Source of the DNA: an uncultured Sphingorhabdus sp.
GTDB lineage: Bacteria > Pseudomonadota > Alphaproteobacteria > Sphingomonadales > Sphingomonadaceae
Assembly (NCBI GenBank): GCA_947492905.1
Contig: CANLOL010000001.1
Coordinates: 970,578-1,034,577, forward strand
Length of the DNA: 64,000 bases
Direction: 5' to 3'
The notes below the pieces were generated by a model, which was given only the letters and a program-made list of their open reading frames with translations, ran no database searches and had not been told where the DNA came from. The stretch's first letter is position 1; each line of letters begins with the position of its first letter. The translations under genes were made by a program, and so were the position numbers. Shown in pieces: positions 9,753 through 18,553 of the stretch.

Positions 9753-11552
9753 TCATATGGCCGAACAAATCTCTTTCAACCATGTCAAATCATCGCCCGA
9801 TAGCTGCGGACCAATTTTTTCCAATACCTCTTTATGATATGCATTCACCCAATTTATTTCTGCTGCATTGAGCAAAGATGTATCAATTAATCTTGGTTCA
9901 AGCGGCGCGAATGTGAGGTTTTCAAATTCCAAATATTCGCCTTCCGCTCCATCTATCTCTGCATCTTTTACAAGCACGAGATTTTCAATTCTAATGCCAA
10001 ATTCGCCTGCTTTATAATAGCCAGGTTCGTTGGATAATATCATCCCTGCCTGTAAAGGCTCACCCGTGCCTGCTTGTACGCCTGCGCTTAATCCTATGCG
10101 CTGTGGCCCTTCATGCACGGCCAAAAAGCTGCCAACGCCATGTCCTGTACCGTGGGCATAATCAACGCCATCGGCCCACAGATGTTGACGCGCCAATACA
10201 TCCAATTGCCCGCCGCTTGTGCCCTTTGGAAATTTTGCAACAGCCAGAGCAATATGGCCTTTTAAAACTTGTGTATAGCGCATGCGCATTTCATCGCTCG
10301 GTTCGCCAATGGCAAGAACGCGAGTGACATCTGTAGTGCCATCTAAATATTGCCCGCCGCTATCAACCAAATAGAGATGCCCATTTTCAACCGGGATATT
10401 GCTGTCTGTATCTACCGAGTAATGGCATAATGCACCATGCGGGCCAGTGGCGGAAATAGTGCGGAACGATAAATCTTCTAATGCGCCCGTGCCTTCGCGA
10501 AATTCCCGCAATTTGGCTGCTAATGATAATTCATCATGGCCGCCTTTTGGTGCTTCGATACTGGCCCAGCGTAAGAATTTAGACAGGGCTGCACCGTCTC
10601 TGATATGGGCTGCTCTTGTGCCTGCGCGTTCGGTTTCATTTTTAATGGCTTTTGCCAAAACTGCAGGATCGCGTAATTTGACAATATTTGCGCCCGCTTC
10701 TTCTAAGGCTTCGAATAATGCTGCGACCGAACGTTCGGGATCAACGGCGACAGTCTTGCCTTTCATATTAGAGAGCTGATTGGTCAAAGCATCATAATCA
10801 TGCAAGCTCACTTGATTGCCCAAATGTGCGCGCACTTCATCGGTTAATTTTTCGGGCGCGACAAATAAATCGGCGCTGCCATCTTTATGGACTAATGCAA
10901 AGCTAAGCGGGACAGGGGTGTTATCAACATCTGCGCCGCGAATGTTAAATGTCCAAGCCACAGAATCTAGCGCTGCTATGATACATGAATCAATGCCTTC
11001 ATTTTGCATCCATATGGCCATATCGGCGCGTTTATCAGCGGATGATTTGCCTGTATAATCTTCGCTATGGCTGCGCAATTTTGCATCGGACCTTTGTGGT
11101 TGATCGCTCCATACCGCGTCAATTGGGTTTTGCGTTACAGCGACCAATTTTGCGCCTGTTTTCGCAGCAGCGGCTTTGGCTTGTTTTACCCAATCGGAAG
11201 TATGCAGCCATGGATCAAAACCTATAGTGTCGCCTTCATTGCTGTTCTGAGCAATCCATGCAATTGTATTGGTTTCGGCAACGCTGACATAATCATAAAA
11301 TTTGCCATCGACCTGATCGCGCACCTGAATAGTATAGCGGCCATCGGTAAAAATCGCAGCTTTTTCAGACATCACAATCGCGCTACCTGCGCTGCCGCCA
11401 AATCCCGTAAGCCACGCCAGACGCTGTGCATAATCGCCGACATATTCGCTCATATGTTCATCGCAAATCGGGACAACAAAGCCGGTTAATTTCTGACGTT
11501 TTAATTCTTCACGTAAATCATGCAATCGCGATTCATAAGTGGACATCAACAT
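9753..11552 (-). CDS. Xaa-Pro aminopeptidase (M24B family, aminopeptidase P)
   Basis: 599 residues, the long three-domain form: two creatinase-like N-terminal domains (GFVVPICDEHMSEYVGDYAQ to about residue 300) and a pita-bread catalytic domain. Dinuclear metal ligands are seen in VDSGGQYLDGTTDVTR (two Asp), GHGTGHGVGSFLAVHEGP (His) and LSNEPGYYKAGEFGIRIEN (two Glu). It removes N-terminal residues followed by proline, in the cytoplasm (no signal peptide). Two Met codons (MLMSTYE) could start it; no clear ribosome site separates them. The next gene, a prolyl-type oligopeptidase, is divergent and 115 bp away, a pairing that suggests joint peptide breakdown. Confidence 0.94.
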   Translation of the reverse strand: MLMSTYESRLHDLREELKRQKLTGFVVPICDEHMSEYVGDYAQRLAWLTGFGGSAGSAIVMSEKAAIFTDGRYTIQVRDQVDGKFYDYVSVAETNTIAWIAQNSNEGDTIGFDPWLHTSDWVKQAKAAAAKTGAKLVAVTQNPIDAVWSDQPQRSDAKLRSHSEDYTGKSSADKRADMAIWMQNEGIDSCIIAALDSVAWTFNIRGADVDNTPVPLSFALVHKDGSADLFVAPEKLTDEVRAHLGNQVSLHDYDALTNQLSNMKGKTVAVDPERSVAALFEALEEAGANIVKLRDPAVLAKAIKNETERAGTRAAHIRDGAALSKFLRWASIEAPKGGHDELSLAAKLREFREGTGALEDLSFRTISATGPHGALCHYSVDTDSNIPVENGHLYLVDSGGQYLDGTTDVTRVLAIGEPSDEMRMRYTQVLKGHIALAVAKFPKGTSGGQLDVLARQHLWADGVDYAHGTGHGVGSFLAVHEGPQRIGLSAGVQAGTGEPLQAGMILSNEPGYYKAGEFGIRIENLVLVKDAEIDGAEGEYLEFENLTFAPLEPRLIDTSLLNAAEINWVNAYHKEVLEKIGPQLSGDDLTWLKEICSAI

Positions 11553-11667
11553 GGCTATGGCTTTCTGATTAAATTTAATTACTAATGATAATATAGTGGA
11601 TAATCATCCGCTATGCTAGAGGCCGCACAATATTAAAATAACCAACTAGAAAAGAAGCATATTCTCT

Positions 11668-13719
11668 ATGAAGCCACCCATTGCACAACAAATCCCGCAC
11701 AGTTTCACGCATCATGGGATTACCGTAGATGATCCGTGGAATTGGCTTAGAGATGCTGGCTACCCAAAGGTAGAGGATGAGAATATCCTATCATATTTGC
11801 GCGAAGAAAATGCGTATTTTGAGCATCAAATGGGCGAACAAAAGCCTCTAGTCGATGAACTTTTCGCTGAAATGAAAGCGCGTATCAAAGAAGATGATAG
11901 CAGTGTTCCGCAAAAAGACGGTGATTATATATATTGGAGCGCATTTGAAGCTGGTAGCCAATATCGTAAACATTATCGCAAAGCTATTAGCGGCGGTGAT
12001 GATATTTTATTGCTTGATGAAAATATATTGGCTGATGGCAAAGAATATTTTCGATTGGGTGCATTATCGATAAGCCCTGATGATAATTTAATGGCCTATG
12101 CCTATGATGATAATGGCTCTGAACGATTTGAAATTCATGTGCGTGATTTGTGCAGCGGTGAGGAATTACCCGATGTCATAGCTGGTATGTTATCCAGCAT
12201 TGTTTGGGCCGCAGATAGCGGCGGTTTTGTCTATGGCCTAGCGAATGAACAATGGCGCACCGATAATTTGCAATATCACAGATTGGGTGATGATACGTCT
12301 AAGCCAACAGAAATATTTCGCGAAGCTGACGAAGGATTTCGTGTTGATGTAGGCCTATCTGCGCAGGAAGATTATATCATTATCAATAGCAATGATCATG
12401 TCACCAGCGAGATATATTTTGTGCCGACTGCTAATCCGCTGGCGAAACCCACGCTTGTGAAAGCGCGCAAAGAGGGCCATGAATATAGCGTCGATATACG
12501 CGATGGTGTTTTATATATTCTGAGCAATGCAGACCATGTGAATTTCCATATGGCGGTAGCTGATATGAAAGCAGCTGACCAATGGCAGACCATAATATCG
12601 GGCAGCAAAAGGACATATTTAACAGGATTTGAGCTGTTCAAAGATTTTTTTGTAACGGAGAGCCGCGTTAATGGCCTCGATCAAATCACGATCCGAAATT
12701 ATGGCGGCGGCAATGCGAAAGCTATTGAATTTCCAGAAGCAAGCTATGAAGCGTCGAGCGGCAACAACCCCGAATATGACTGCAAAAAATTGCGTATTTC
12801 CTATGAAAGCATGCTGACGCCCAGCACTGTGTTTGATTATGATGTGGCGAGCGGCCAGCTGGAAACGCTTAAGGTTCAAGAGATTCCATCGGGCTATGAT
12901 GCTAGCCAATATGACAGCGAACGATTGATGATTACAGCGCGCGATGGCACTAAAATCCCAGTCTCTATAGTCTATAAAAAAGGCTTTCAAAAAGACGGCT
13001 CGCAGCCGCTACATCTCTATTCATACGGAGCCTATGGAATTGCCATTCCGCCCGGTTTTAGCACCACCAGATTTTCTCTGGTCGATCGCGGCTTTGCTTA
13101 TGCCATTGCCCATATTCGCGGCGGTGATGATTTGGGTTATCAATGGTATTTGGATGGCAAGCTGAAAAAGCGCACCAATAGTTTCAATGATTTTGTTGAT
13201 GTAGGAAGAGGCTTGATTGATTTGGGCTATACTAGCGCCGGCAAATTAACCGCGAGCGGCGGGTCGGCTGGCGGCGAATTAATGGGCGCGGTGGTTAATC
13301 AAGCTCCAGATATGTTTGGCGCGGTTGTGGCGCATGTGCCGTTTGTCGATGTGCTCAATACGATGCTCGATGAGAGCTTACCCCTCACGCCGGGTGAGTG
13401 GCCCGAATGGGGCAATCCGATTACCTCAAAAGAGGATTTTGAATATATACAAAGCTATTCCCCTTATGATCAAATCGAAGCCAAGGATTATCCGCCGATG
13501 CTGCTCACGGGCGGTCTAAATGATCCGCGCGTTACCTATTGGGAGCCTGCGAAAATGACTGCCAAATTACGCCATATGAAGAGCGATGATAATATGCTGC
13601 TGATGAAGATTAACATGGGCGCGGGGCATGGCGGCAAATCTGGGCGATGGAACAGCATCTATGAAACCGCAGAAGAACAAGCATTTATATTGTGGCAATT
13701 GGGGGTGGCTACAAATTAA
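11668..13719 (+). CDS. Oligopeptidase B-like S9 serine peptidase
   Basis: 683 residues: an N-terminal beta-propeller (residues about 70-390, with repeats such as SPDDNLMAYAYDDNGSE) and a C-terminal alpha/beta-hydrolase domain. The nucleophile is Ser in GGSAGG (ASGGSAGGELMGAVV), the acid Asp lies in LNDPRVTYWEP and the His in GAGHGGKSGRW. This order and the motif HIRGGDDLGYQWY fit oligopeptidase B (protease II), which cuts short peptides, usually after basic residues. No signal peptide, so cytoplasmic. Ribosome site weak (AAAAGAAG). Divergent to the aminopeptidase P gene. Confidence 0.93.
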   Translation: MKPPIAQQIPHSFTHHGITVDDPWNWLRDAGYPKVEDENILSYLREENAYFEHQMGEQKPLVDELFAEMKARIKEDDSSVPQKDGDYIYWSAFEAGSQYRKHYRKAISGGDDILLLDENILADGKEYFRLGALSISPDDNLMAYAYDDNGSERFEIHVRDLCSGEELPDVIAGMLSSIVWAADSGGFVYGLANEQWRTDNLQYHRLGDDTSKPTEIFREADEGFRVDVGLSAQEDYIIINSNDHVTSEIYFVPTANPLAKPTLVKARKEGHEYSVDIRDGVLYILSNADHVNFHMAVADMKAADQWQTIISGSKRTYLTGFELFKDFFVTESRVNGLDQITIRNYGGGNAKAIEFPEASYEASSGNNPEYDCKKLRISYESMLTPSTVFDYDVASGQLETLKVQEIPSGYDASQYDSERLMITARDGTKIPVSIVYKKGFQKDGSQPLHLYSYGAYGIAIPPGFSTTRFSLVDRGFAYAIAHIRGGDDLGYQWYLDGKLKKRTNSFNDFVDVGRGLIDLGYTSAGKLTASGGSAGGELMGAVVNQAPDMFGAVVAHVPFVDVLNTMLDESLPLTPGEWPEWGNPITSKEDFEYIQSYSPYDQIEAKDYPPMLLTGGLNDPRVTYWEPAKMTAKLRHMKSDDNMLLMKINMGAGHGGKSGRWNSIYETAEEQAFILWQLGVATN

Positions 13720-13791
13720 TATACAATTAAACTATTTATTTATTGACAAGCTATAGTTATTACTTGAAAGTTCGAATATAAAGGGGGTTTT

Positions 13792-14640
13792 ATGAAATTT
13801 AAATATATAATTGCAACTGGTTTGTTTTTATCTTCTAGCATTAGCTTTGCAGAGACATTAAACAATGAAGCAGTTGTTTCGCTTGTAGAATTGGGTTTAG
13901 GTGAAGAAGCAATAGTTGCAAAAATCAAGAATTCAGATCCTAATTATAAATTATCTATTGAGGACTTAACCTCTCTTAAAAATCAAGGTGTATCAAGTAA
14001 AATAATTGCGGCAATGATCTCAGTAGATGGTGAGAAAAGTAATGAAATAATTATGGTCCCAGAATCACCTGATCCTATGCTACCGCATCCTACAGGGGTT
14101 TATCTGCTGGCAGATTGGGAAGAAGAGCCCAAAATGTCACGAATTAATTACACGGTCTCGAACCAAGTCAAAACAGGTGGTTTTTTAGGAGCAGCTCTTA
14201 CAGGCGGTATTGCCTCAACTAGTTTGAAAGCCATAATTCCTAATGCTAGTGCAACTACAAATTCAGTATCTGCTAAGCCTGTTTTTTATATGTTTTTTGA
14301 TGATTCTAATTCAGAAGAAAAAATACAAAATAGCAATTGGGCATCAGGTTCAGCTTCTATTGTAACATCTCCATCAGAATTTACGCTTATATCACTGAAA
14401 GTTAAAAAAGGAAGAAGACAAGCCAAAGTTGGTAAATTCAATTTTACTGGTGCTAAAACAGGGGTTTTAGACAAAGATCAGATTGCTTTCGATCATGAAG
14501 AGGTACGCCGTGGTGTCTATAAAGTGTCACCAAGAGAAGAATTAGAGCCTGGTGAATATGGTTTTATTTTTGCAATCAACGGTGACAATGGGCGAGGAAT
14601 AGCATCTGCAAGAATATTCGACTTTACTATTCTAGAATGA
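13792..14640 (+). CDS. Exported protein of unknown function, AT-rich
   Basis: 282 residues with a signal peptide (cleavage near SISFA, residue 18-19). Residues 20-75 form a small helical domain (VVSLVELGLGEEAIVAKI ... LTSLKNQGVSSKIIAAMI) similar to a motif found in many bacterial exported proteins, where it reads GL...I..KI.....F.LS...L..LK..GVS..II.AM. The rest looks like a beta-rich domain that ends EPGEYGFIFAINGDNGRGIA. A strong AAAGGGGG ribosome site precedes the ATG. The base composition is clearly more AT-rich than its neighbours and AGA/AAA codons are frequent, which suggests transfer. I cannot assign a function. Confidence 0.75.
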   Translation: MKFKYIIATGLFLSSSISFAETLNNEAVVSLVELGLGEEAIVAKIKNSDPNYKLSIEDLTSLKNQGVSSKIIAAMISVDGEKSNEIIMVPESPDPMLPHPTGVYLLADWEEEPKMSRINYTVSNQVKTGGFLGAALTGGIASTSLKAIIPNASATTNSVSAKPVFYMFFDDSNSEEKIQNSNWASGSASIVTSPSEFTLISLKVKKGRRQAKVGKFNFTGAKTGVLDKDQIAFDHEEVRRGVYKVSPREELEPGEYGFIFAINGDNGRGIASARIFDFTILE

Positions 14641-14663
14641 TTTAGCAGTATTTCTCTATATTG

Positions 14664-15068
14664 ATGGAACCCTACACCCTTAATTTTACGGCGCAAGAGC
14701 AGCATATTGACGAGCTAGGGCATGTGAATAATGCGGTGTGGGTGCAGTGGATTCAGGACATGGCATCCGCACATTGGAACGCCAAAGCCGCGCCTGAGCA
14801 TTTGGAAACTATCATCTGGATGGTGACGCGGCACGAGATTGATTATCGCAGCAATATCAAATTGGGCGAGAGCGTTATGGGCGCGACTTGGATCGAAAAA
14901 CCGCCTCGCGGTGCGCGCTTTGAACGCCGCGTTGATTTCACCGATAGTGCTGGCAAAGTGATGGTGAGCGCCAATAGCACTTGGGCGATGATCGATAAAG
15001 CAACGCATCGATTGCTGCGCGTGCGCGAAGAAGTCTATGCCCCTTTTTACAATCCCAATAGTGCGTAA
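14664..15068 (+). CDS. Acyl-CoA thioesterase, hotdog fold (4HBT type)
   Basis: 134 residues from the ATG at 14664 (a TTG three bases upstream is less likely). HIDELGHVNNAVWVQWIQDMASAHW matches the 4HBT signature by landmarks DELGHVNNAVWV and AHW, and RHEIDYRSNIKLGE is shared with the protein encoded at 7524-7916, so the two are paralogues. The catalytic Asp is in HIDELGH. Substrate unknown. It starts 23 bp after the AT-rich gene at 13792 on the same strand, but its composition is that of the core genome. Confidence 0.83.
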   Translation: MEPYTLNFTAQEQHIDELGHVNNAVWVQWIQDMASAHWNAKAAPEHLETIIWMVTRHEIDYRSNIKLGESVMGATWIEKPPRGARFERRVDFTDSAGKVMVSANSTWAMIDKATHRLLRVREEVYAPFYNPNSA

Positions 15069-15156
15069 ATAGCATCACGCTAGGTTGAAGCGCTTATATT
15101 TTTACCGTCAATAATCACCGTGATACATTGTCGCGAAAAAATGACAAAATATCGCC

Positions 15157-16299
15157 CTAAAGTGACAATGTGTCGAAACAGCCTCTTATTTCATTCACAA
15201 ATATTTCGGGCTGCTCCATTGCGGCAAAATGTCCGCCTTTTTCTGCCTCTCCCCAATAGGATAAATTCTTAAATCTCGTTTCCGCCCATCGGCGTGATGG
15301 GGCCATAATTTCATGCGGGAAAATACTGCACCCTGATGGAATAGTGATCGGATCAATATTGGGGTTGGCAAAACTTTCCCAATAAAAACGCGCCGATGAT
15401 GCACCGCTATTGGTGAGCCAATAGAGCATGACATTATCGAGCAGCCTATCCCGATCAAAAGCCGCTTCAGGATTATCGGCTTGCGTATCGGTCCAACCTT
15501 GGAATTTTTCGATAATCCAAGCCATCTGACCCACGGGGCTGTCGGCCAATGCATATCCTAATGTTTGCGGTTTGGTGCGCTGTATCTCAGCATAGCCAGA
15601 ACCTGTGCTCTGATATTCACCAAAATGCGCTAATGATGCAGCTTCTTTGGGCGTTAGAGAGCCAATAATTTCTGCGCTAGGCGGCCCAACCACGACAAGG
15701 TTCACATGCAGAGCAGCGCAATGCCCATGGTTCTGTACGCCAATCATACAAGTGACCAAAGACCCCCAATCGCCGCCTTGGGCAAAATAGCGATCATAAC
15801 CAAGCCGCAGCATCAGCGCATCCCATGCTTTCGCGGTACGCTCTGCGCCCCATCCCGTTTCTGTTGGACGCCCCGAAAATCCATATCCGGGCAAAGATGG
15901 AATGATAAGATGATAGGCCTGTGCATCGCTATCACTAGGATTGGTCAGCGGTTCAATGACATCCATAAATTCCAATATGCTGCCCGGCCAACCATGCGTC
16001 ATGATAAGCGGCCTTGCGTCTTGGCGCGAGCTTTTTATGTGCATGAAATGAATATCAAGCCCGTCAATTTCGGTGATAAAATGATCATATCGGTTCAATG
16101 CTTTTTCACACCGCCGCCAATCATATTGATCGCGCCAATAGCTAGCTAGTTCTTGCACATAATCCAGCGGAATACCCTGTTGCCAATCATCAGCGGGCGA
16201 ACGCTCAGGAAAACGTGCATTGCCAAGGCGCTCTTTCAAATCATCCAATTGACTTTGCGCTATGGAAATTTCGAACCGACGAATATTATCATTTGCCAC
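15157..16299 (-). CDS. Epoxide hydrolase-type alpha/beta hydrolase
   Basis: 380 residues. The N-terminal part (IAQSQLDDLKERLGNARFPE ... YVQELASYWRDQYDWR) is the EHN domain of microsomal-type epoxide hydrolases. It is followed by an alpha/beta hydrolase core with the oxyanion motif HGWPGS, the Asp nucleophile in QGGDWGSLV, and the His in EKGGHFAAMEQPE. The enzyme opens epoxides to diols; without a signal peptide it is cytosolic. Translation starts at GTG with AAGGAG nine bases upstream. Native substrate is not evident from neighbours. Confidence 0.9.
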   Translation of the reverse strand: MANDNIRRFEISIAQSQLDDLKERLGNARFPERSPADDWQQGIPLDYVQELASYWRDQYDWRRCEKALNRYDHFITEIDGLDIHFMHIKSSRQDARPLIMTHGWPGSILEFMDVIEPLTNPSDSDAQAYHLIIPSLPGYGFSGRPTETGWGAERTAKAWDALMLRLGYDRYFAQGGDWGSLVTCMIGVQNHGHCAALHVNLVVVGPPSAEIIGSLTPKEAASLAHFGEYQSTGSGYAEIQRTKPQTLGYALADSPVGQMAWIIEKFQGWTDTQADNPEAAFDRDRLLDNVMLYWLTNSGASSARFYWESFANPNIDPITIPSGCSIFPHEIMAPSRRWAETRFKNLSYWGEAEKGGHFAAMEQPEIFVNEIRGCFDTLSL

Positions 16300-16405
16300 T
16301 TATATTTTCTCCTTATCTGTCTATCATGGCACCTTCATCAGATAAGGACAAGTTATGAACGCATGGATATTCGGAAGATTATTCTAGCCTTGACCTAGCT
16401 ACTTT

Positions 16406-17299
16406 TTAAGGCTCCTCTCTTAAAGCATATGCTATGTAAAATTCGCTCTTACCAATTAACTGTTTACTGATAATATTATCGAGAGGTTCATTGTTTTCAT
16501 AACCATAATATATCCCAGCTAAAAATAGCCCAAGTTGATCTGCCTCATCCTTTGTGATGAGTGTATCGCGCATAAAACCCAAATATGTTGCGCCAATACC
16601 AAATAAGTTAAATCCAAATCCATCCAACATCTGCTTTGACAATATATAGTTTTGAAAAGGATTGAGATCGTCTACGAAATAACCATTTGGATAGGCCGCT
16701 ATTGCTTCTGGTGATGTCCTAACAGGTACGATCTGAATGAAGCTGATCTTCTCTCGTGGAAAATTTTTAATATCATCGTCTGTAACTATAGACTTATCAT
16801 GGCCTTTCGTTTTCCACGGCAAGCTGGCTGTTAAGCTGGTAATATTTGCTTGCGAAGCTTTCTTCATAAAATTACTATATCTGATCGGAAATTCTTCGGT
16901 CAGACTTAGGTAACCGATATGTTTCGTATCTCCCTGATGGTCTTCAAAGGCTGCTGCGGGTAAATGTGAGAGATCATATGAGATAACGCTATCAAGGTCA
17001 TGCGTATCTCGTGAATGATAGCAGGTATAGGCTGATTGATAGACATCATCTAAAGTTGCTAATAATATATCTTGTGGATGCTTCGATCTTAACTCACAGA
17101 GATATTGATATATCTCAGTTAGAGTAAAGTTACCATCTAACCGATAACCTTCGCATAGTAAATTAATACCTAACCCAGTTTCTCTCTGCTCATAACGTTT
17201 AATGCGATGTGTAATTTCCGTACTTTGTACAAGAGTATCAAGTGGTTTTGCTAAATTATTTTTAAAGAGCTTTTGTAAAAGCTTAGATAAATAATGCAT
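16406..17299 (-). CDS. Protein of unknown function, AT-rich
   Basis: 297 residues from the ATG at 17299; an upstream TTG at 17335 would add 12 residues but its AGAGG is too close to it. No signal peptide or membrane segment. Visible landmarks are DDVYQSAYTCYHSRD, SFIQIVPVRTSPEAIAAYP, DDLNPFQNYILSKQMLDGFG and LGLFLAGIYYGYENNEPLD; the last part may resemble domains that handle DUF4261-like proteins, but I do not recognise the family. It lies alone between the epoxide hydrolase and the 3-hydroxyacyl-CoA dehydrogenase genes. Its codon use is AT-rich, like the gene at 13792, consistent with acquired DNA. Confidence 0.65.
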   Translation of the reverse strand: MHYLSKLLQKLFKNNLAKPLDTLVQSTEITHRIKRYEQRETGLGINLLCEGYRLDGNFTLTEIYQYLCELRSKHPQDILLATLDDVYQSAYTCYHSRDTHDLDSVISYDLSHLPAAAFEDHQGDTKHIGYLSLTEEFPIRYSNFMKKASQANITSLTASLPWKTKGHDKSIVTDDDIKNFPREKISFIQIVPVRTSPEAIAAYPNGYFVDDLNPFQNYILSKQMLDGFGFNLFGIGATYLGFMRDTLITKDEADQLGLFLAGIYYGYENNEPLDNIISKQLIGKSEFYIAYALREEP

Positions 17300-17378
17300 A
17301 TTAATGCTTATATCGACAATTAGGTGGTAATACAATTCCTCTTATCTAATCATTACATAGATCAGCACCTATCCTAAT

Positions 17379-18248
17379 TCAGCGCGTTGGCACGGGGGTG
17401 TCGCCCGAATAATCGTAAAATCCGCGTCCTGATTTGCGGCCATACCATCCTGCTTCTACATATTTTTGCAAAATTGGCGCAGGGCGGAATTTGGGATCAC
17501 CGGTGGTCGTGAACAAGACATTGGTAATCTCAAGACAAGTATCCAGCCCAACAAAATCAGCCAGCGTCAAAGGCCCCATAGGGTGATTGAGGCCAAGCTG
17601 TACCGCAGTATCAATATCGCGGATGCTGGCCACGCCTTCGCCCAATGCAAAGCAGGCCTCATTGAGCATCGGCATTAATATGCGGTTGACGATAAAGCCG
17701 GGTGCATCTTGTGAAAATACCAATTGTTTGCCCAATGCTTCACCATAAGCGGTTACTCGCGCGACCGTATCATCGGAAGTGGCAAGCCCGCGAATGATTT
17801 CGATAAGACCCATGATTGGCACGGGATTGAAAAAATGCACGCCGATAAAGCGCGATGCATCGGGCGAACTTTGCGCAAGGCGGGTGATGGGAATTGATGA
17901 AGTATTCGATGCCAAAATAGCATTATCATGCATCTTCTTTCCGACGTCTTCGAAAATCACGCGCTTAATTTCCTCGCGCTCGGTCGCGGCTTCGATAATC
18001 ATATCGCAATCGCCGATACTATCATAATTGCTGATAGGAATAATTTTATCCAAGGCCGCATTGGCATCGCTGCTGCTTATTTTCTCTTTTTCAACCAACC
18101 GATTTAATTGCTTAGCAATGCCTGTTTTGGCATTTTCGGCAATCTCAACTGTGCGATCCGCAAGCAAGACTTTCATGCCAGCATGGGCGCTGACTTGCGC
18201 AATCCCTGCGCCCATTTGTCCAGCGCCAATAACGGTGATTGATTGCAT
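17379..18248 (-). CDS. 3-hydroxyacyl-CoA (3-hydroxybutyryl-CoA) dehydrogenase
   Basis: 289 residues. The N-terminal Rossmann domain starts VIGAGQMGAGIAQVSAHAG (NAD loop GxGxMG), followed by SNTSSIPIT and HFFNPVPIMGLIEII with the catalytic His, and a C-terminal domain with LGLNHPMGPLTLADFVGLD and GRKSGRGFYDY. This is the standalone FadB/PaaH/Hbd type, which oxidises or forms (S)-3-hydroxyacyl-CoA with NAD(P). AAAGGAG precedes the ATG. No PHB genes lie nearby, so the physiological direction cannot be told from context. Confidence 0.95.
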   Translation of the reverse strand: MQSITVIGAGQMGAGIAQVSAHAGMKVLLADRTVEIAENAKTGIAKQLNRLVEKEKISSSDANAALDKIIPISNYDSIGDCDMIIEAATEREEIKRVIFEDVGKKMHDNAILASNTSSIPITRLAQSSPDASRFIGVHFFNPVPIMGLIEIIRGLATSDDTVARVTAYGEALGKQLVFSQDAPGFIVNRILMPMLNEACFALGEGVASIRDIDTAVQLGLNHPMGPLTLADFVGLDTCLEITNVLFTTTGDPKFRPAPILQKYVEAGWYGRKSGRGFYDYSGDTPVPTR

Positions 18249-18553
18249 GATAAGCTCCTTTGGATATATTAAGATATATTTAGCCGATACGCCTAGCTGA
18301 TATGATGTTAAATCGCTAGCGTGTGTTTTTGGTTTTTGTAAATTTCATCTAAACAGTAGACCATTAATTAATCCGGCTTTGGAATGGTTCATGCTTTTGT
18401 AAGCGCAGATATTCCAAAAATGTAAGCGCAGATATTCCAAAAACAGTAAAAATCGTAATCATAACTATCTTGCATCCCTAAGGTGAATACCATAGGTGCA
18501 AATCTATAATGCCCAATGCTTAATCCTGACTCCAATAAAGAACAGAAATAGAT
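18249..18553. other. 305-bp divergent intergenic region between hbd-like gene and hom
   Basis: No gene seen. It holds a perfect 23-bp tandem duplication (18398-18443) and an imperfect inverted repeat with TTGCA/TGCAA ends at 18470-18501, followed by TATAAT at 18505-18510. The last could be a -10 element for hom, but no convincing -35 element stands at the right distance. Confidence 0.5.
18398..18443. repeat. Perfect 23-bp tandem duplication
   Basis: The unit begins TGTAAGCGCAGATATTCCAA and ends in three more A; copies occupy 18398-18420 and 18421-18443 and are identical, which points to a recent slippage or replication event upstream of hom. Confidence 0.95.
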
